Shown piece by piece: positions 7,571 to 15,328 of a DNA stretch of 37,395 bases (position 1 is the first letter of the stretch; each line of letters opens with the position of its first letter). The DNA is from Pseudomonas fluorescens (GTDB taxonomy: Bacteria > Pseudomonadota > Gammaproteobacteria > Pseudomonadales > Pseudomonadaceae). Location: the NCBI RefSeq assembly GCF_902497895.1, contig NZ_CABVHQ010000058.1, positions 1 through 37,395 on the forward strand, read 5' to 3'. The notes under the pieces were generated by a model. The model had not been told where the DNA came from. It did no database searches and saw only the letters and a program-made list of their open reading frames with translations. Made by a program: the position numbers and the translations under genes.

Positions 7571-9625
7571 ATGTCTCACGCCCCTACCCTGCAAAGTTTC
7601 ATCGCCGGTCGCTGGATCGGTCAACACGGTGCCCAGATGCTGCGCAGCGCCATCGACGGTCACGAGATTTTCCGCACCCACGAAGAACGCCCGGACTTCG
7701 CCGAAGCCATCGAGCACGGCCGCCGCCAGGGGGTCAGCGGGCTGATGGCGCTGGACTTCCAGCAACGGGCCCAACGGCTCAAGGCCTTGGCCCTGTACCT
7801 GAGCGAACGCAAGGAACAGCTCTACGCGATCTCCCACCACAGCGGCGCCACCCGCGCCGACAGCTGGATCGATATCGAAGGCGGCAACAGCACGCTGTTC
7901 ACTTACGCCAGCCTCGGCTCCCGGGAACTGCCGTCGGGCAACATCGTCCACGAAGGCCCGGCGATGTCCCTGAGCAAGCTCGGCGGTTTTGCCGGCACGC
8001 ACATTCTGGTGCCCCGTGGCGGCCTGGCGGTGCACATCAACGCCTTCAACTTCCCGATCTGGGGCATGCTGGAAAAGTTCGCCCCGAGCTTCCTCGCCGG
8101 CATGCCGTGCATCGTCAAACCGGCCAGCGCCACCAGCTACCTGACTGAAGCCGTAGTGCGCCTGATGGACCAGTCCGGACTGCTCCCGGCCGGCAGCCTG
8201 CAATTGATCATTGGCGGCACTGGTGATTTGCTCGATCGCCTGCAGGGCCAGGACGTGGTGACCTTCACCGGCTCGGCCGACACCGCGGCGAAACTGCGGG
8301 TCAACCCGAACCTGATCCGCAATTCGGTGCCGTTCAACGCCGAAGCCGACTCGCTGAACTGCGCGATCCTCGCCCCGGACGTCAGCCCGGACGACGAAGA
8401 GTTCGAGCTGTTCATCAAGGAAGTCGCCCGCGAGATGACCACCAAGGCCGGGCAGAAATGCACCGCCATCCGCCGCGCCATCGTTCCGGCCAAACACATT
8501 GACGCGGTGGCGGCCCGTCTGCGCGAGCGCCTGGCGAAAGTCGTGGTCGGCGACCCGTCGGTGGAAGGCGTGCGCATGGGCCCGCTGGCCTCTCACGATC
8601 AGCAGACAGACGTCGCTGAACGTCTGGAAAGCCTGTTGCAAAGCAGCGATCTATTATTCGGGGCCCGTGACGGCTTCGAGCCGCGCGGTGCAAACGTCAG
8701 CCAGGGCGCATTCTTTGCGCCGACCCTGTTGCGGGCCCGCGATCCACACGCCGAAGGTGGCGCCCACGATATCGAAGCCTTCGGTCCGGTCAGCACCCTG
8801 ATGGCCTACGACGACCTCGATGAAGCCCTGGCTCTGGCCGCTCGCGGCAAGGGCAGCCTGGTGGCGAGCTTGATTACCAAGGATCCGCAGATCGCTGCCA
8901 AGGCCATCCCGGTGGCCGCCGCCTGGCACGGGCGCTTGTTGGTGCTCGACCGCGAATCCGCCGCCGAATCCACCGGCCACGGCTCGCCACTGCCGCAACT
9001 CAAACACGGCGGCCCGGGTCGGGCCGGCGGTGGCGAGGAACTCGGCGGCCTGCGCGCTGTGAAACACTACCTGCAACGCGCAGCGGTCCAGGGTTCACCG
9101 ACCATGCTCGCGGCGGTGACCGGTGAATACGTGCGCGGCGCCAAGGTGATTGAAACCGAAGTCCACCCGTTCCGCCGGTTCTTCCAGGACCTGCAGATCG
9201 GCGAATCGCTGCTGACTCATCGGCGCACCGTAACCGAGGCCGATCTGGTGAATTTCGGCTGTCTGTCCGGCGATCACTTCTACATGCACTTCGACGACAT
9301 CGCGGCCAAGGAATCGCAATTCGGCAGACGCATCGCCCACGGTTACTTCGTACTGTCGGCGGCAGCCGGCCTGTTCGTCTCCCCGGCGCCCGGCCCGGTG
9401 CTGGCCAACTATGGCCTCGACACCCTGCGCTTCATCAACCCGGTGGGCATCGGCGACACCATCCAGGCCCGCCTGACCTGCAAACGCAAGATCGATCAGG
9501 GCAAGAAAAGCCCGCAAGGTATCCCGCAAGGCGTGGTGGCCTGGGACGTGGAAGTCACCAATCAGCTGGGTGAGCTGGTGGCCAGTTATGACATTTTGAC
9601 CCTGGTGGTGAAACGCGAGGAGTAA
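7571..9625 (+). CDS. paaZ: bifunctional oxepin-CoA hydrolase / 3-oxo-5,6-dehydrosuberyl-CoA semialdehyde dehydrogenase PaaZ
   Basis: Ring-cleavage enzyme of the phenylacetate pathway, also named PaaN in Pseudomonas. It hydrolyses oxepin-CoA and oxidises the resulting semialdehyde. The 684 residues hold an N-terminal aldehyde dehydrogenase domain with Glu258 and the nucleophile Cys297 (GQKCTA), matching E. coli Glu256/Cys295, and a C-terminal MaoC-like hot-dog hydratase domain with catalytic Asp568 and His573 in the SGDHFYMHFDD motif. The ATG at 7571 follows a strong SD (GGAGGAAAT, 7558-7566); the frame is open back to 7505 but that start lacks an SD. It ends the paa block and is followed by a REPIN. 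Confidence 0.95.
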   Translation: MSHAPTLQSFIAGRWIGQHGAQMLRSAIDGHEIFRTHEERPDFAEAIEHGRRQGVSGLMALDFQQRAQRLKALALYLSERKEQLYAISHHSGATRADSWIDIEGGNSTLFTYASLGSRELPSGNIVHEGPAMSLSKLGGFAGTHILVPRGGLAVHINAFNFPIWGMLEKFAPSFLAGMPCIVKPASATSYLTEAVVRLMDQSGLLPAGSLQLIIGGTGDLLDRLQGQDVVTFTGSADTAAKLRVNPNLIRNSVPFNAEADSLNCAILAPDVSPDDEEFELFIKEVAREMTTKAGQKCTAIRRAIVPAKHIDAVAARLRERLAKVVVGDPSVEGVRMGPLASHDQQTDVAERLESLLQSSDLLFGARDGFEPRGANVSQGAFFAPTLLRARDPHAEGGAHDIEAFGPVSTLMAYDDLDEALALAARGKGSLVASLITKDPQIAAKAIPVAAAWHGRLLVLDRESAAESTGHGSPLPQLKHGGPGRAGGGEELGGLRAVKHYLQRAAVQGSPTMLAAVTGEYVRGAKVIETEVHPFRRFFQDLQIGESLLTHRRTVTEADLVNFGCLSGDHFYMHFDDIAAKESQFGRRIAHGYFVLSAAAGLFVSPAPGPVLANYGLDTLRFINPVGIGDTIQARLTCKRKIDQGKKSPQGIPQGVVAWDVEVTNQLGELVASYDILTLVVKREE

Positions 9626-9665
9626 CCCGACCCGGATTCCCCCGGTGTACAGGGTCGGCGAGCTG

Positions 9666-9859
9666 GGTAGGAGCTGGGTAGGAGCTGTCGAGTGAAACGA
9701 GGCTGCGATCTTTCCAGGTCCACTTGAGTCCCAAGATCAAGATCAAGATCAAGAGCAAGATCAAGATCAAGATCAAGATCAAGATCAAGATCAAGATCAA
9801 GATCAAGATCAAGATCAAGATCAAGATCAAAAGATCGCAGCCTGCGGCAGCTCCTACAG
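9666..9859. repeat. Family I REPIN with expanded AAGATC microsatellite loop
   Basis: The right arm (AAAAGATCGCAGCCTGCGGC to CTCCTACA) is a standard family I REP. The left arm is a variant, preceded by an 11-bp tandem duplication (GAGCTGGGTAG twice, 9660-9681). Between the arms, positions 9733-9828 hold sixteen consecutive AAGATC hexamers; only the fourth (AAGAGC, 9751-9756) deviates. The hexamer matches the AAAAGATC tail of the REP arm, so slippage from the arm itself is the likely origin. Confidence 0.92.
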
Positions 9860-10037
9860 GGGTCGCAACGGCCTTGAAAAATCTTTAACGTCCGCTGGGT
9901 TCACGGCATGGAACTGTCGTGAAAAACCTTACGTCAATATTGATATCCGCAGATTTGCTCAAGCAAAAAGGCAAATTCGACGACGAAATAAGGCACTGGC
10001 GTTTTATTTCCTATCGTCGATCATGGAGGTCATGTCG
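9860..10037 (+). promoter_or_regulatory. 5' region of the glycosyltransferase/debranching gene
   Basis: This 178-bp stretch is AT-richer than its surroundings and holds no gene. A sequence faintly like an extracytoplasmic sigma (AlgU/RpoE) promoter is present: GAACTG at 9911-9916 and TCAAT at 9934-9938 with a 17-bp spacer. The short inverted repeat TTGCTCAAGCAA lies near 9955-9966. A strong SD, GGAGG at 10025-10029, sits 8 nt before the ATG at 10038. The promoter call is weak; the ribosome-binding site is firm. Confidence 0.3.
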
Positions 10038-13000
10038 ATGAAGATCGCTCAAATTGCGCCGCTGACCGAACGCTGCCCGCCCTCCCTCTATGGGGGCACC
10101 GAACGGATTGTCTCTTACCTGACCGAAGAGCTGGTGCGACAGGGACACGATGTCACGCTCTTCGCCAGCGGCGATTCGCAGACCCAGGCCCGGCTGGTAT
10201 CAGGATCACCGAAAGCCTTGCGGTTGGACCCGACGATCAAGGACTCCTCCCCCTATCATATTTTGATGCTGGATGAGGTCATCAGGCAGGCAGATCAATT
10301 CGATGTGATGCATTTTCATAGTGATATCTACCATTTCCCACTGGTACGCCATCTGGCAAAACACACGATTACCACGCTTCACGGGCGTCTGGATGTTCCG
10401 GATTATCAAGCCTTTTATAGTCACTTCCCGCATGTTCCCCTGGTTTCGGTCTCCCATGCGCAACGCGCGCCCTTGCCCGACAACGTCAACTGGGTCGCCA
10501 ATATTTATCATGGTCTTCCCAATGACCTGCTGGCCTTCAACGCTGAACCGCAGGGTGATTACCTGGCTTTTCTTGGGCGAATATCCCCGGAAAAACGCCC
10601 GGATCGGGCGATCGAGATTGCGTTGCGGGCCAATCTTGCGCTGAAAATAGCGGCCAAGATCGACAAGGCGGATCAGACCTATTGGGATGAAGTGATCGCG
10701 CCGCTGATCGCATCCCACCGCACTATCGAATTTCTCGGCGAAATCGATGAGCAACAAAAAGCCGATTTGCTGGGTAACGCCCGCGCCCTGATTTTCCCCA
10801 TTGACTGGCCAGAACCGTTCGGTCTGGTGATGATCGAGGCGATGGCCTGTGGCACACCAGTCATTGCATTTTGCCAGGGGTCGGTGCCTGAAGTGATCGA
10901 CGAGGGGGTCTCGGGGTATATCGTTGATAACGTGGCCGACGCCGTAACGGCGATAAAACGTCTGGGTGAGCTTGACCGCGCCAAGGTCAGGGCCACGTTC
11001 GAAAAACGATTCACGGTCGAGCAAATGGCTGGAAATTATCTGGACCTGTATCGCCAGCTTGCCGTCAGCCATGGTAACGGTCAAAAAACCACGGCGTTTG
11101 AGATACCGGCCTCCGCCTCATTGCAGGAACTGCGTCCGCGGACCCTCAAACACAACGATACCTTCGGGGTATTCGACCCCAGCGGTGATGTCCTCGCCAC
11201 AGGCAATAGCCCGCAGGGAATCTTTCACAGAGATACACGGCATCTCTCGGGGCTCTATCTGACGCTAAATGGGGTGCGCCCGCTGCTGCTCAGTTCCACG
11301 TTACGGGATGACAACACCATACTGACCTGCGATTTGACCAACCCGGACCTGTTCGATCCTCAAGGCCAGAGGGTTCTGCACCATGATTTGATCCACCTGC
11401 GTCGCTCACGATTTTTGTGGGACGGATCATGCTGCGAGCGACTGACCCTGCGCAATTTTGCCGATTCCATCCAGCATCTCCAACTGAGGATCCAGTTTGC
11501 CGCCGATTTCAAGGACCTGTTCGAAGTACGCGGCGCTCGCCGCGAGCGTCGGGGGGAGATGCACCTCGCCGAGATCGCGAGCCAACACATCGAGCTGTCA
11601 TATACCGGTCTGGACCACAAACGACGGTCCACCAGGCTGCGCTTTGATCCCGCTCCTGCCAGCCTGCGCTGCGATCAAGCCCTATTCGACATTGAACTGG
11701 CGCCCGGTGAAAGCCAGTCCTTGTTCATGGAAGTCAATTGCGGAGTTCAAGCCCCACCGTTTTCAGTGCGCCATGCTTTTTTCAGCTTGCTGCGCGAGGC
11801 CCGGCGTGAGTTGCGTACGTTTTCCTCACGCGCCGTGTCGATCGTGACCTCCCATGAGGTGTTCAACGAAGCGATGCGCCGGAGCATCTCCGACCTTTAC
11901 ATGCTCATGACCAAAACGCCGCAAGGGCTTTATCCTTACGCCGGCATTCCCTGGTACAGCACGGTCTTCGGGCGCGATGCCTTGATCACGGCGTGGGAGA
12001 TGCTCTGGTTCGATCCTGGGATTGCCCGGGGTGTGCTGGGTCATCTGGCTGCCAATCAAGCGACGATGCTGGAGCCGTCCGCCGATGCCGAGCCGGGCAA
12101 GATCCTGCATGAAGTGAGACTGGGTGAAATGGCCGAGCTGGGTGAAATTCCGTTCCGGCGCTATTACGGCAGTATTGATTCCACTCCCCTGTTCGTGATG
12201 CTGGCCGGTGCCTATCTGGAGCGTACCGATGACCTGGCGACCATCGTTCAACTGTGGCCAAACCTTGACGCCGCCCTGGCCTGGATCGACGAGTACGGCG
12301 ATCGGGACGGTGATGGATTCATCGAATACGGACGACAGTCGAGCGAAGGTTTGATCAATCAGGGTTGGAAGGATAGCTATGACTCGATTTTCCACGCCGA
12401 TGGTCGATTGGCCGTGGGACCGATCGCGGTCGCTGAAGTGCAGGCCTACGTTTACGGCGCCTGGAACGGCGCGGCGTATATCGCCCAACGGCTCGGCGAT
12501 TATGGACGCGCGCAGATCCTCAAGGAAAAGGCCGTGCGTTTGCGCGAACAGTTCGACCGGCAATTTTTCGACGAGGAATTGGGTACCTATGTGCTGGCCC
12601 TCGATGGCAACAAAGTCCCCTGTCGGATACGAACCTCGAATGCCGGCCACGCGCTTTTCAGTGGCATTGCTTATCCGGAACGCGCCCCTTCGGTGGTGGC
12701 AGCCTTGATGGACCGCTCATCCTTTTCAGGATGGGGGGTGCGCACGGTGGCCTCCTCGCAGGCCCGCTTCAACCCCATGAGTTATCACAATGGCTCCGTC
12801 TGGCCCCATGACAACGCGCTGATAGCCGCAGGCTTTGCCCGCTACGGATTCCGCCGAGAGGCCGGGCAAATCCTCGAAGGCATGTTCGCCGCGTCCACCT
12901 ACATCGATCTTCGCCGTCTCCCCGAGCTGTTTTGCGGATTCTCCAGGCAACGCAGCCAGGGGCCGACGTTTTATCCGGTGGCCTGTGCACCCCAGGCATG

Positions 13001-13238
13001 GGCGGCAGCGGCCCCCTTGTCGATGATTCAGTCATGCCTTGGCCTGACCTTCAACCCCGCAGAGCTGCAAGTGATGTTCGATGAGCCCGTGCTTCCGGCA
13101 TTCCTGGACACAATAATCCTGCAGCGCCTGGAGGTTGGTGGCAGTTGCGTGGAGTTGGCGCTTCGACGTTCAGGTGCAAATGTCATGATCGATGTTCTCG
13201 ACCGTCGCGGCCCGGTACGGGTTATCAGCACCAACTGA
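10038..13238 (+). CDS. GT4 glycosyltransferase fused to amylo-alpha-1,6-glucosidase-like debranching domains
   Basis: Single 1066-residue ORF with two enzymes. Residues 1-345 are a GT-B family 4 glycosyltransferase: N-terminal MKIAQIAPL, the SLYGGTER loop, the segment YLAFLGRISPEKRPDRAIE, and a canonical EX7E donor-binding motif with Glu259 and Glu267. After a linker near residue 350, a glycogen-debranching N-terminal beta domain begins (NDTFGVFDPSGDVLATGNSPQ). It is followed from about residue 600 by an (alpha/alpha)6 barrel of the amylo-alpha-1,6-glucosidase type (FGRDALIT near 645, QGWKDS near 776, SVWPHDN near 921). No GH13 domain is present, so it is not GlgX. The start at 10038 is chosen over 10023 and 10032 because of the SD spacing. 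A role in making or trimming a storage or stress alpha-glucan is inferred; substrates are unknown. Confidence 0.85.
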   Translation: MKIAQIAPLTERCPPSLYGGTERIVSYLTEELVRQGHDVTLFASGDSQTQARLVSGSPKALRLDPTIKDSSPYHILMLDEVIRQADQFDVMHFHSDIYHFPLVRHLAKHTITTLHGRLDVPDYQAFYSHFPHVPLVSVSHAQRAPLPDNVNWVANIYHGLPNDLLAFNAEPQGDYLAFLGRISPEKRPDRAIEIALRANLALKIAAKIDKADQTYWDEVIAPLIASHRTIEFLGEIDEQQKADLLGNARALIFPIDWPEPFGLVMIEAMACGTPVIAFCQGSVPEVIDEGVSGYIVDNVADAVTAIKRLGELDRAKVRATFEKRFTVEQMAGNYLDLYRQLAVSHGNGQKTTAFEIPASASLQELRPRTLKHNDTFGVFDPSGDVLATGNSPQGIFHRDTRHLSGLYLTLNGVRPLLLSSTLRDDNTILTCDLTNPDLFDPQGQRVLHHDLIHLRRSRFLWDGSCCERLTLRNFADSIQHLQLRIQFAADFKDLFEVRGARRERRGEMHLAEIASQHIELSYTGLDHKRRSTRLRFDPAPASLRCDQALFDIELAPGESQSLFMEVNCGVQAPPFSVRHAFFSLLREARRELRTFSSRAVSIVTSHEVFNEAMRRSISDLYMLMTKTPQGLYPYAGIPWYSTVFGRDALITAWEMLWFDPGIARGVLGHLAANQATMLEPSADAEPGKILHEVRLGEMAELGEIPFRRYYGSIDSTPLFVMLAGAYLERTDDLATIVQLWPNLDAALAWIDEYGDRDGDGFIEYGRQSSEGLINQGWKDSYDSIFHADGRLAVGPIAVAEVQAYVYGAWNGAAYIAQRLGDYGRAQILKEKAVRLREQFDRQFFDEELGTYVLALDGNKVPCRIRTSNAGHALFSGIAYPERAPSVVAALMDRSSFSGWGVRTVASSQARFNPMSYHNGSVWPHDNALIAAGFARYGFRREAGQILEGMFAASTYIDLRRLPELFCGFSRQRSQGPTFYPVACAPQAWAAAAPLSMIQSCLGLTFNPAELQVMFDEPVLPAFLDTIILQRLEVGGSCVELALRRSGANVMIDVLDRRGPVRVISTN

Positions 13239-13339
13239 CTCCTGCCAGCAATCCTTTCGATTTGTTTTGAATAGGTTCTGGCTCAACAATAGAACTGAAG
13301 CGCAACCGAGAAATCAATCACATTGAAGCGAGGCAAGTC

Positions 13340-13588
13340 ATGAGCAATAAAGAACTTGAGAAAGAAATCCTCACGCGCTTATTGCACGCGCACCCTCACG
13401 GCCTTGGCAAGGAAGTTCTTGATAATTTTCGCGGAGAAAAGGTGGTTGCCGGAGCACTCAAGCTGTTGCAGGACAAGGGCTTGATCCAGGGTGGAAGCGT
13501 GTCCATCGAAGGTCATGAACCCTCGGTAACCTATCCGATTAAATTGACTGCCTCAGGTGTAGACGCTGCAAAAGAATGCGAATCCTGA
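13340..13588 (+). CDS. small hypothetical protein, winged-helix-like
   Basis: An 82-residue protein beginning MSNKELEKEILTRLLHAHPH, with helix-rich segments and the pattern ALKLLQDKGLIQGG followed by a strand-like region. This resembles the end of a winged-helix fold, but no family is recognised. The SD GCGAGG at 13328-13333 is well placed. It lies 101 nt after the fusion enzyme, on the same strand, and its 3' end overlaps the end of a convergent small ORF by 50 nt. The function is unknown. Confidence 0.7.
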   Translation: MSNKELEKEILTRLLHAHPHGLGKEVLDNFRGEKVVAGALKLLQDKGLIQGGSVSIEGHEPSVTYPIKLTASGVDAAKECES

Positions 13589-13781
13589 AAAGCTGAAAAC
13601 CCTCCTTGGTGGCCGGGCTTGATGCTGTGAGGAAGCCCGGCTCCGTGCCGGGCATGCTCACCCAGACTAATCGTTGTCCTGCAGTACCCGGCACGCACCC
13701 ATCATCATTGGGATTGCCCAGATCTTCGAGGGGCTGAGAAGTGGTGGCGGGTCTGGATTGCGGTTTGAAATCGTTACTCAT
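13539..13781 (-). CDS. small hypothetical ORF downstream of the zinc-ribbon gene
   Basis: An 80-residue ORF starting MSNDFKPQSRPATTSQPLED. A very strong SD (AGGAGG directly upstream of the ATG) and a 22-nt gap after the zinc-ribbon gene stop argue for a real start. The C-terminal half is less convincing: it reads through two GC-rich hairpins and into the 3' end of the convergent gene, and has no recognisable pattern. The true protein may be shorter in relatives, or this may be a frameshifted remnant with its start intact. Confidence 0.45.
   Translation of the reverse strand: MSNDFKPQSRPATTSQPLEDLGNPNDDGCVPGTAGQRLVWVSMPGTEPGFLTASSPATKEGFQLFRIRILLQRLHLRQSI
13612..13653. terminator. two overlapping GC-rich hairpins between convergent genes
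   Basis: GCCGGGCTT (13612-13620) pairs with AAGCCCGGC (13633-13641), and GCCCGGC (13635-13641) also pairs with GCCGGGC (13647-13653). The two stems exclude each other. They lie between the convergent 3' ends, where a bidirectional terminator is expected, but neither has a U-tract, so intrinsic termination is uncertain. Confidence 0.35.
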
Positions 13782-13803
13782 AAGAACCTCCTGCCCAGAC
13801 AGT

Positions 13804-14067
13804 TCAATCCGGATCAATCAGCAGGTCGGCGTCATCCGGCCCTAAGGTCGGCTCCGGATCCTGCAGGCTGTTGGGGCCGTGGGCTTCGTGCTGCTCTTTC
13901 AGGCGCTGGCGGGCACGCTCCGAGTCAAAGGTCTTTCCTTCAGCCAGATTGATCAGGGTTGATGAAATTCGAAAGAAGCCACCGCAGGGTTCGCAATAGA
14001 AGCGCATTCCACCGCCGAACGAAAGATCCTCCCGAGCGCCATTATTTCCGCATACCGGACAACTCAT
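13804..14067 (-). CDS. small zinc-ribbon protein
   Basis: An 87-residue protein with a rubredoxin/zinc-ribbon-like metal site: CPVC at residues 3-6 and CEPC at 25-28, separated by a GGGMRFY strand. The C-terminal half is acidic and helical (SERARQRLKEQHEAHG, ending DDADLLIDPD). A strong SD (GGAGGTGGGAT) precedes the ATG. It is the first gene of a probable two-gene operon with the 80-residue ORF. The molecular partner is unknown; zinc binding is inferred from the four cysteines. Confidence 0.75.
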   Translation of the reverse strand: MSCPVCGNNGAREDLSFGGGMRFYCEPCGGFFRISSTLINLAEGKTFDSERARQRLKEQHEAHGPNSLQDPEPTLGPDDADLLIDPD

Positions 14068-14213
14068 ATCCCACCTCCTTTTCCGGACGTCCGAACTCGT
14101 CAGAAGTGGTCATTGCGGCGTGCCTAGTCAAGGCGAAAACCATCTTCGGCTCAAAACGAATGCAGGCGCGCCAATTGACCTCATTTTATTGGGCCATGGC
14201 GACTGGCGCGATG

Positions 14214-14456
14214 TCAGGAATTGATCATCATTTTCCTGATCCGCATCCAGTCCTGATTGGCCTCTTGGTATTTTTCATCGGCTTTCTTCTTGGCTTCAGA
14301 AAACCTCCTCCATGTATCCGGTTCGATGTATTCATTACCAAGAATCTTGTAGGCCTCGGCATCCAGTTGATCAGCCTCAAAGAAAAGACGGTTGTTCCTG
14401 GCAATCTCCTCATCCCGGCATGCGTTGCCGGTCCTCGCAGAATGTATGGTTTTCAT
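14214..14456 (-). CDS. small hypothetical protein, charged helical
   Basis: An 80-residue protein beginning MKTIHSARTGNACRDEEIAR. It is rich in Lys, Glu, Asp and Ala, predicted almost wholly helical, and ends WMRIRKMMINS. The ATG at 14456 has GAAGG 7 nt upstream; an in-frame TTG at 14513 lacks an SD and is rejected. No family is recognised. It shares the strand of the zinc-ribbon gene but is separated from it by 146 nt with no visible gene. Confidence 0.55.
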   Translation of the reverse strand: MKTIHSARTGNACRDEEIARNNRLFFEADQLDAEAYKILGNEYIEPDTWRRFSEAKKKADEKYQEANQDWMRIRKMMINS

Positions 14457-14637
14457 AAGCGTGCCTTCGTTCTGGCCCGGTCGACTTCCGTCGACAACTG
14501 CATGTTTCAGCAACGAGCAGCAGATTTCACTGCTCCTGATCTTTAGACCCGCAACGAAGCTGCGAGTACCCGCTGCAGCAAACTCAAACCTAGATCAAAT
14601 TGTTCGAAGTTGAATAACCCGTGAGTAAGCAGCGCAT

Positions 14638-14802
14638 ATGGGGATCGAAACGGATGGGGGCTATCTGAAAAACTGCGGACGATGCATTCATTTGGAGGCT
14701 GACTTGCTGAACAAGAAATACTTCAGCAACGTCGGCTTCTACAACGCGGTCTACTACGGCGACCCGCGGAACGTCATGTTCAGCCCACGTTATGACTTCT
14801 GA
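14638..14802 (+). pseudogene. C-terminal remnant of a TonB-dependent siderophore receptor
   Basis: The 54-codon frame ends with LNKKYFSNVGFYNAVYY and then GDPRNVMFSPRYDF before the stop. This is the typical last two beta-strands of FpvA/FhuE-like receptors, including the terminal aromatic residue. No plug domain or other barrel strands lie upstream; the preceding sequence degenerates within about 15 codons of the recognisable part. The rest of the receptor has been deleted or has decayed beyond recognition. Confidence 0.7.
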
Positions 14803-14859
14803 TAGTTGAACCCCTGACTGCCCGGCACTGATCCCGAGCCAGTTGACTGTCAGACCGCA

Positions 14860-14952
14860 ATCGCGAGCAAGCCCGCTCCCACAGTTGATCTTCAGCGGAC
14901 GCGAAATTTGTGTACGACTGCGGCCTGGTGTGGGAGCGAGCTTGCTCGCGAT
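14860..14952. repeat. REPIN, family IV (TGTGGGAGCGAGCTTGCTCGCG type)
   Basis: The left arm ATCGCGAGCAAGCCCGCTCC (14860-14879, continuing CACAG) and the right arm TGTGGGAGCGAGCTTGCTCG (14929-14948, continuing CGAT) form an inverted pair around a 44-bp loop. This is one of the commonest palindromes in fluorescent pseudomonads. Confidence 0.85.
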
Positions 14953-14987
14953 GAGGGCAGTACATTCAAATCAGCGACCTGTTTCAG

Positions 14988-15161
14988 CTACTGAATCAAC
15001 AGGCAAGCCACTATGCCCGCCCACAGCAGGCCGGCCATTGACCAACGGCTGCTCAACCCTGAGGGTGCCTCGCCCAGGGCAACCGGGCGATCGGGGTTGG
15101 CAAGCTGTGCCGCGAAGCGTTCCGTATATTGCTCAAGGTTGCTGCCGTTGACATCAAACAT
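14988..15161 (-). CDS. 57-residue single-pass membrane peptide (hypothetical)
   Basis: A short frame starts MFDVNGSNLEQYTERFAAQL and ends with a hydrophobic helix (MAGLLWAGIVACLLIQ) right before the TAG stop. It has a polar, helical N-terminal half of about 38 residues and a C-terminal tail anchor with basic residues (SSRW) in front, so a cytoplasmic N-terminus is likely. The SD is weak (GGGACGA). The composition looks coding, but no family is recognised. Confidence 0.5.
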   Translation of the reverse strand: MFDVNGSNLEQYTERFAAQLANPDRPVALGEAPSGLSSRWSMAGLLWAGIVACLLIQ

Positions 15162-15202
15162 AAGAGTCGTCCCGTCAGTTGCTGATGGTAATCAATCTTA
15201 TG

Positions 15203-15322
15203 TAATCCATTAATCATGCCAATGATTAACTGGTTATTTATCAAGGTATTGAAATTATCAGGGTCATTTAAACCCTGAATAACGGGTTAATTAAACCCTT
15301 ACGAAAGGGTTGCAAGTACCAT
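15203..15322. repeat. 120-bp direct repeat, copy A (downstream of the yitT-like gene)
   Basis: Copy A aligns along its full length with copy B at 16037-16154. Shared blocks include TAATCCATTAATCATGCCAA, CTAACTGG-like, GGGTCATTTAAACCC and the ending TACCAT. Copy A also carries a ladder of hairpins: CAGGGT/ACCCTG around 15259-15276, GGGTTAATTAAACCC at 15284-15298, and AACCCTT/AAGGGTT around 15294-15311. It starts 7 bp beyond the stop of the membrane-protein gene, so in that direction it could also act as a terminator. Confidence 0.75.
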
Positions 15323-15328
15323 TATTGG

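Noticed and set aside
9733..9828. CRISPR-like array
   Set aside because: Units are contiguous hexamers without spacers; no cas genes in the window.
9555..9830. - strand ORF coding for a long alternating Ile-Leu stretch
   Set aside because: It is a translation of the AAGATC microsatellite and the 3' end of paaZ; no SD and no protein-like composition.
9911..9938. AlgU/RpoE-type promoter before the fusion enzyme
   Set aside because: Only partial match (GAACTG and TCAAT); kept only as a weak note, not a finding.
14843..15151. 102-aa + strand ORF
   Set aside because: The first half is REPIN sequence and the second half is antisense to the 57-aa membrane peptide.
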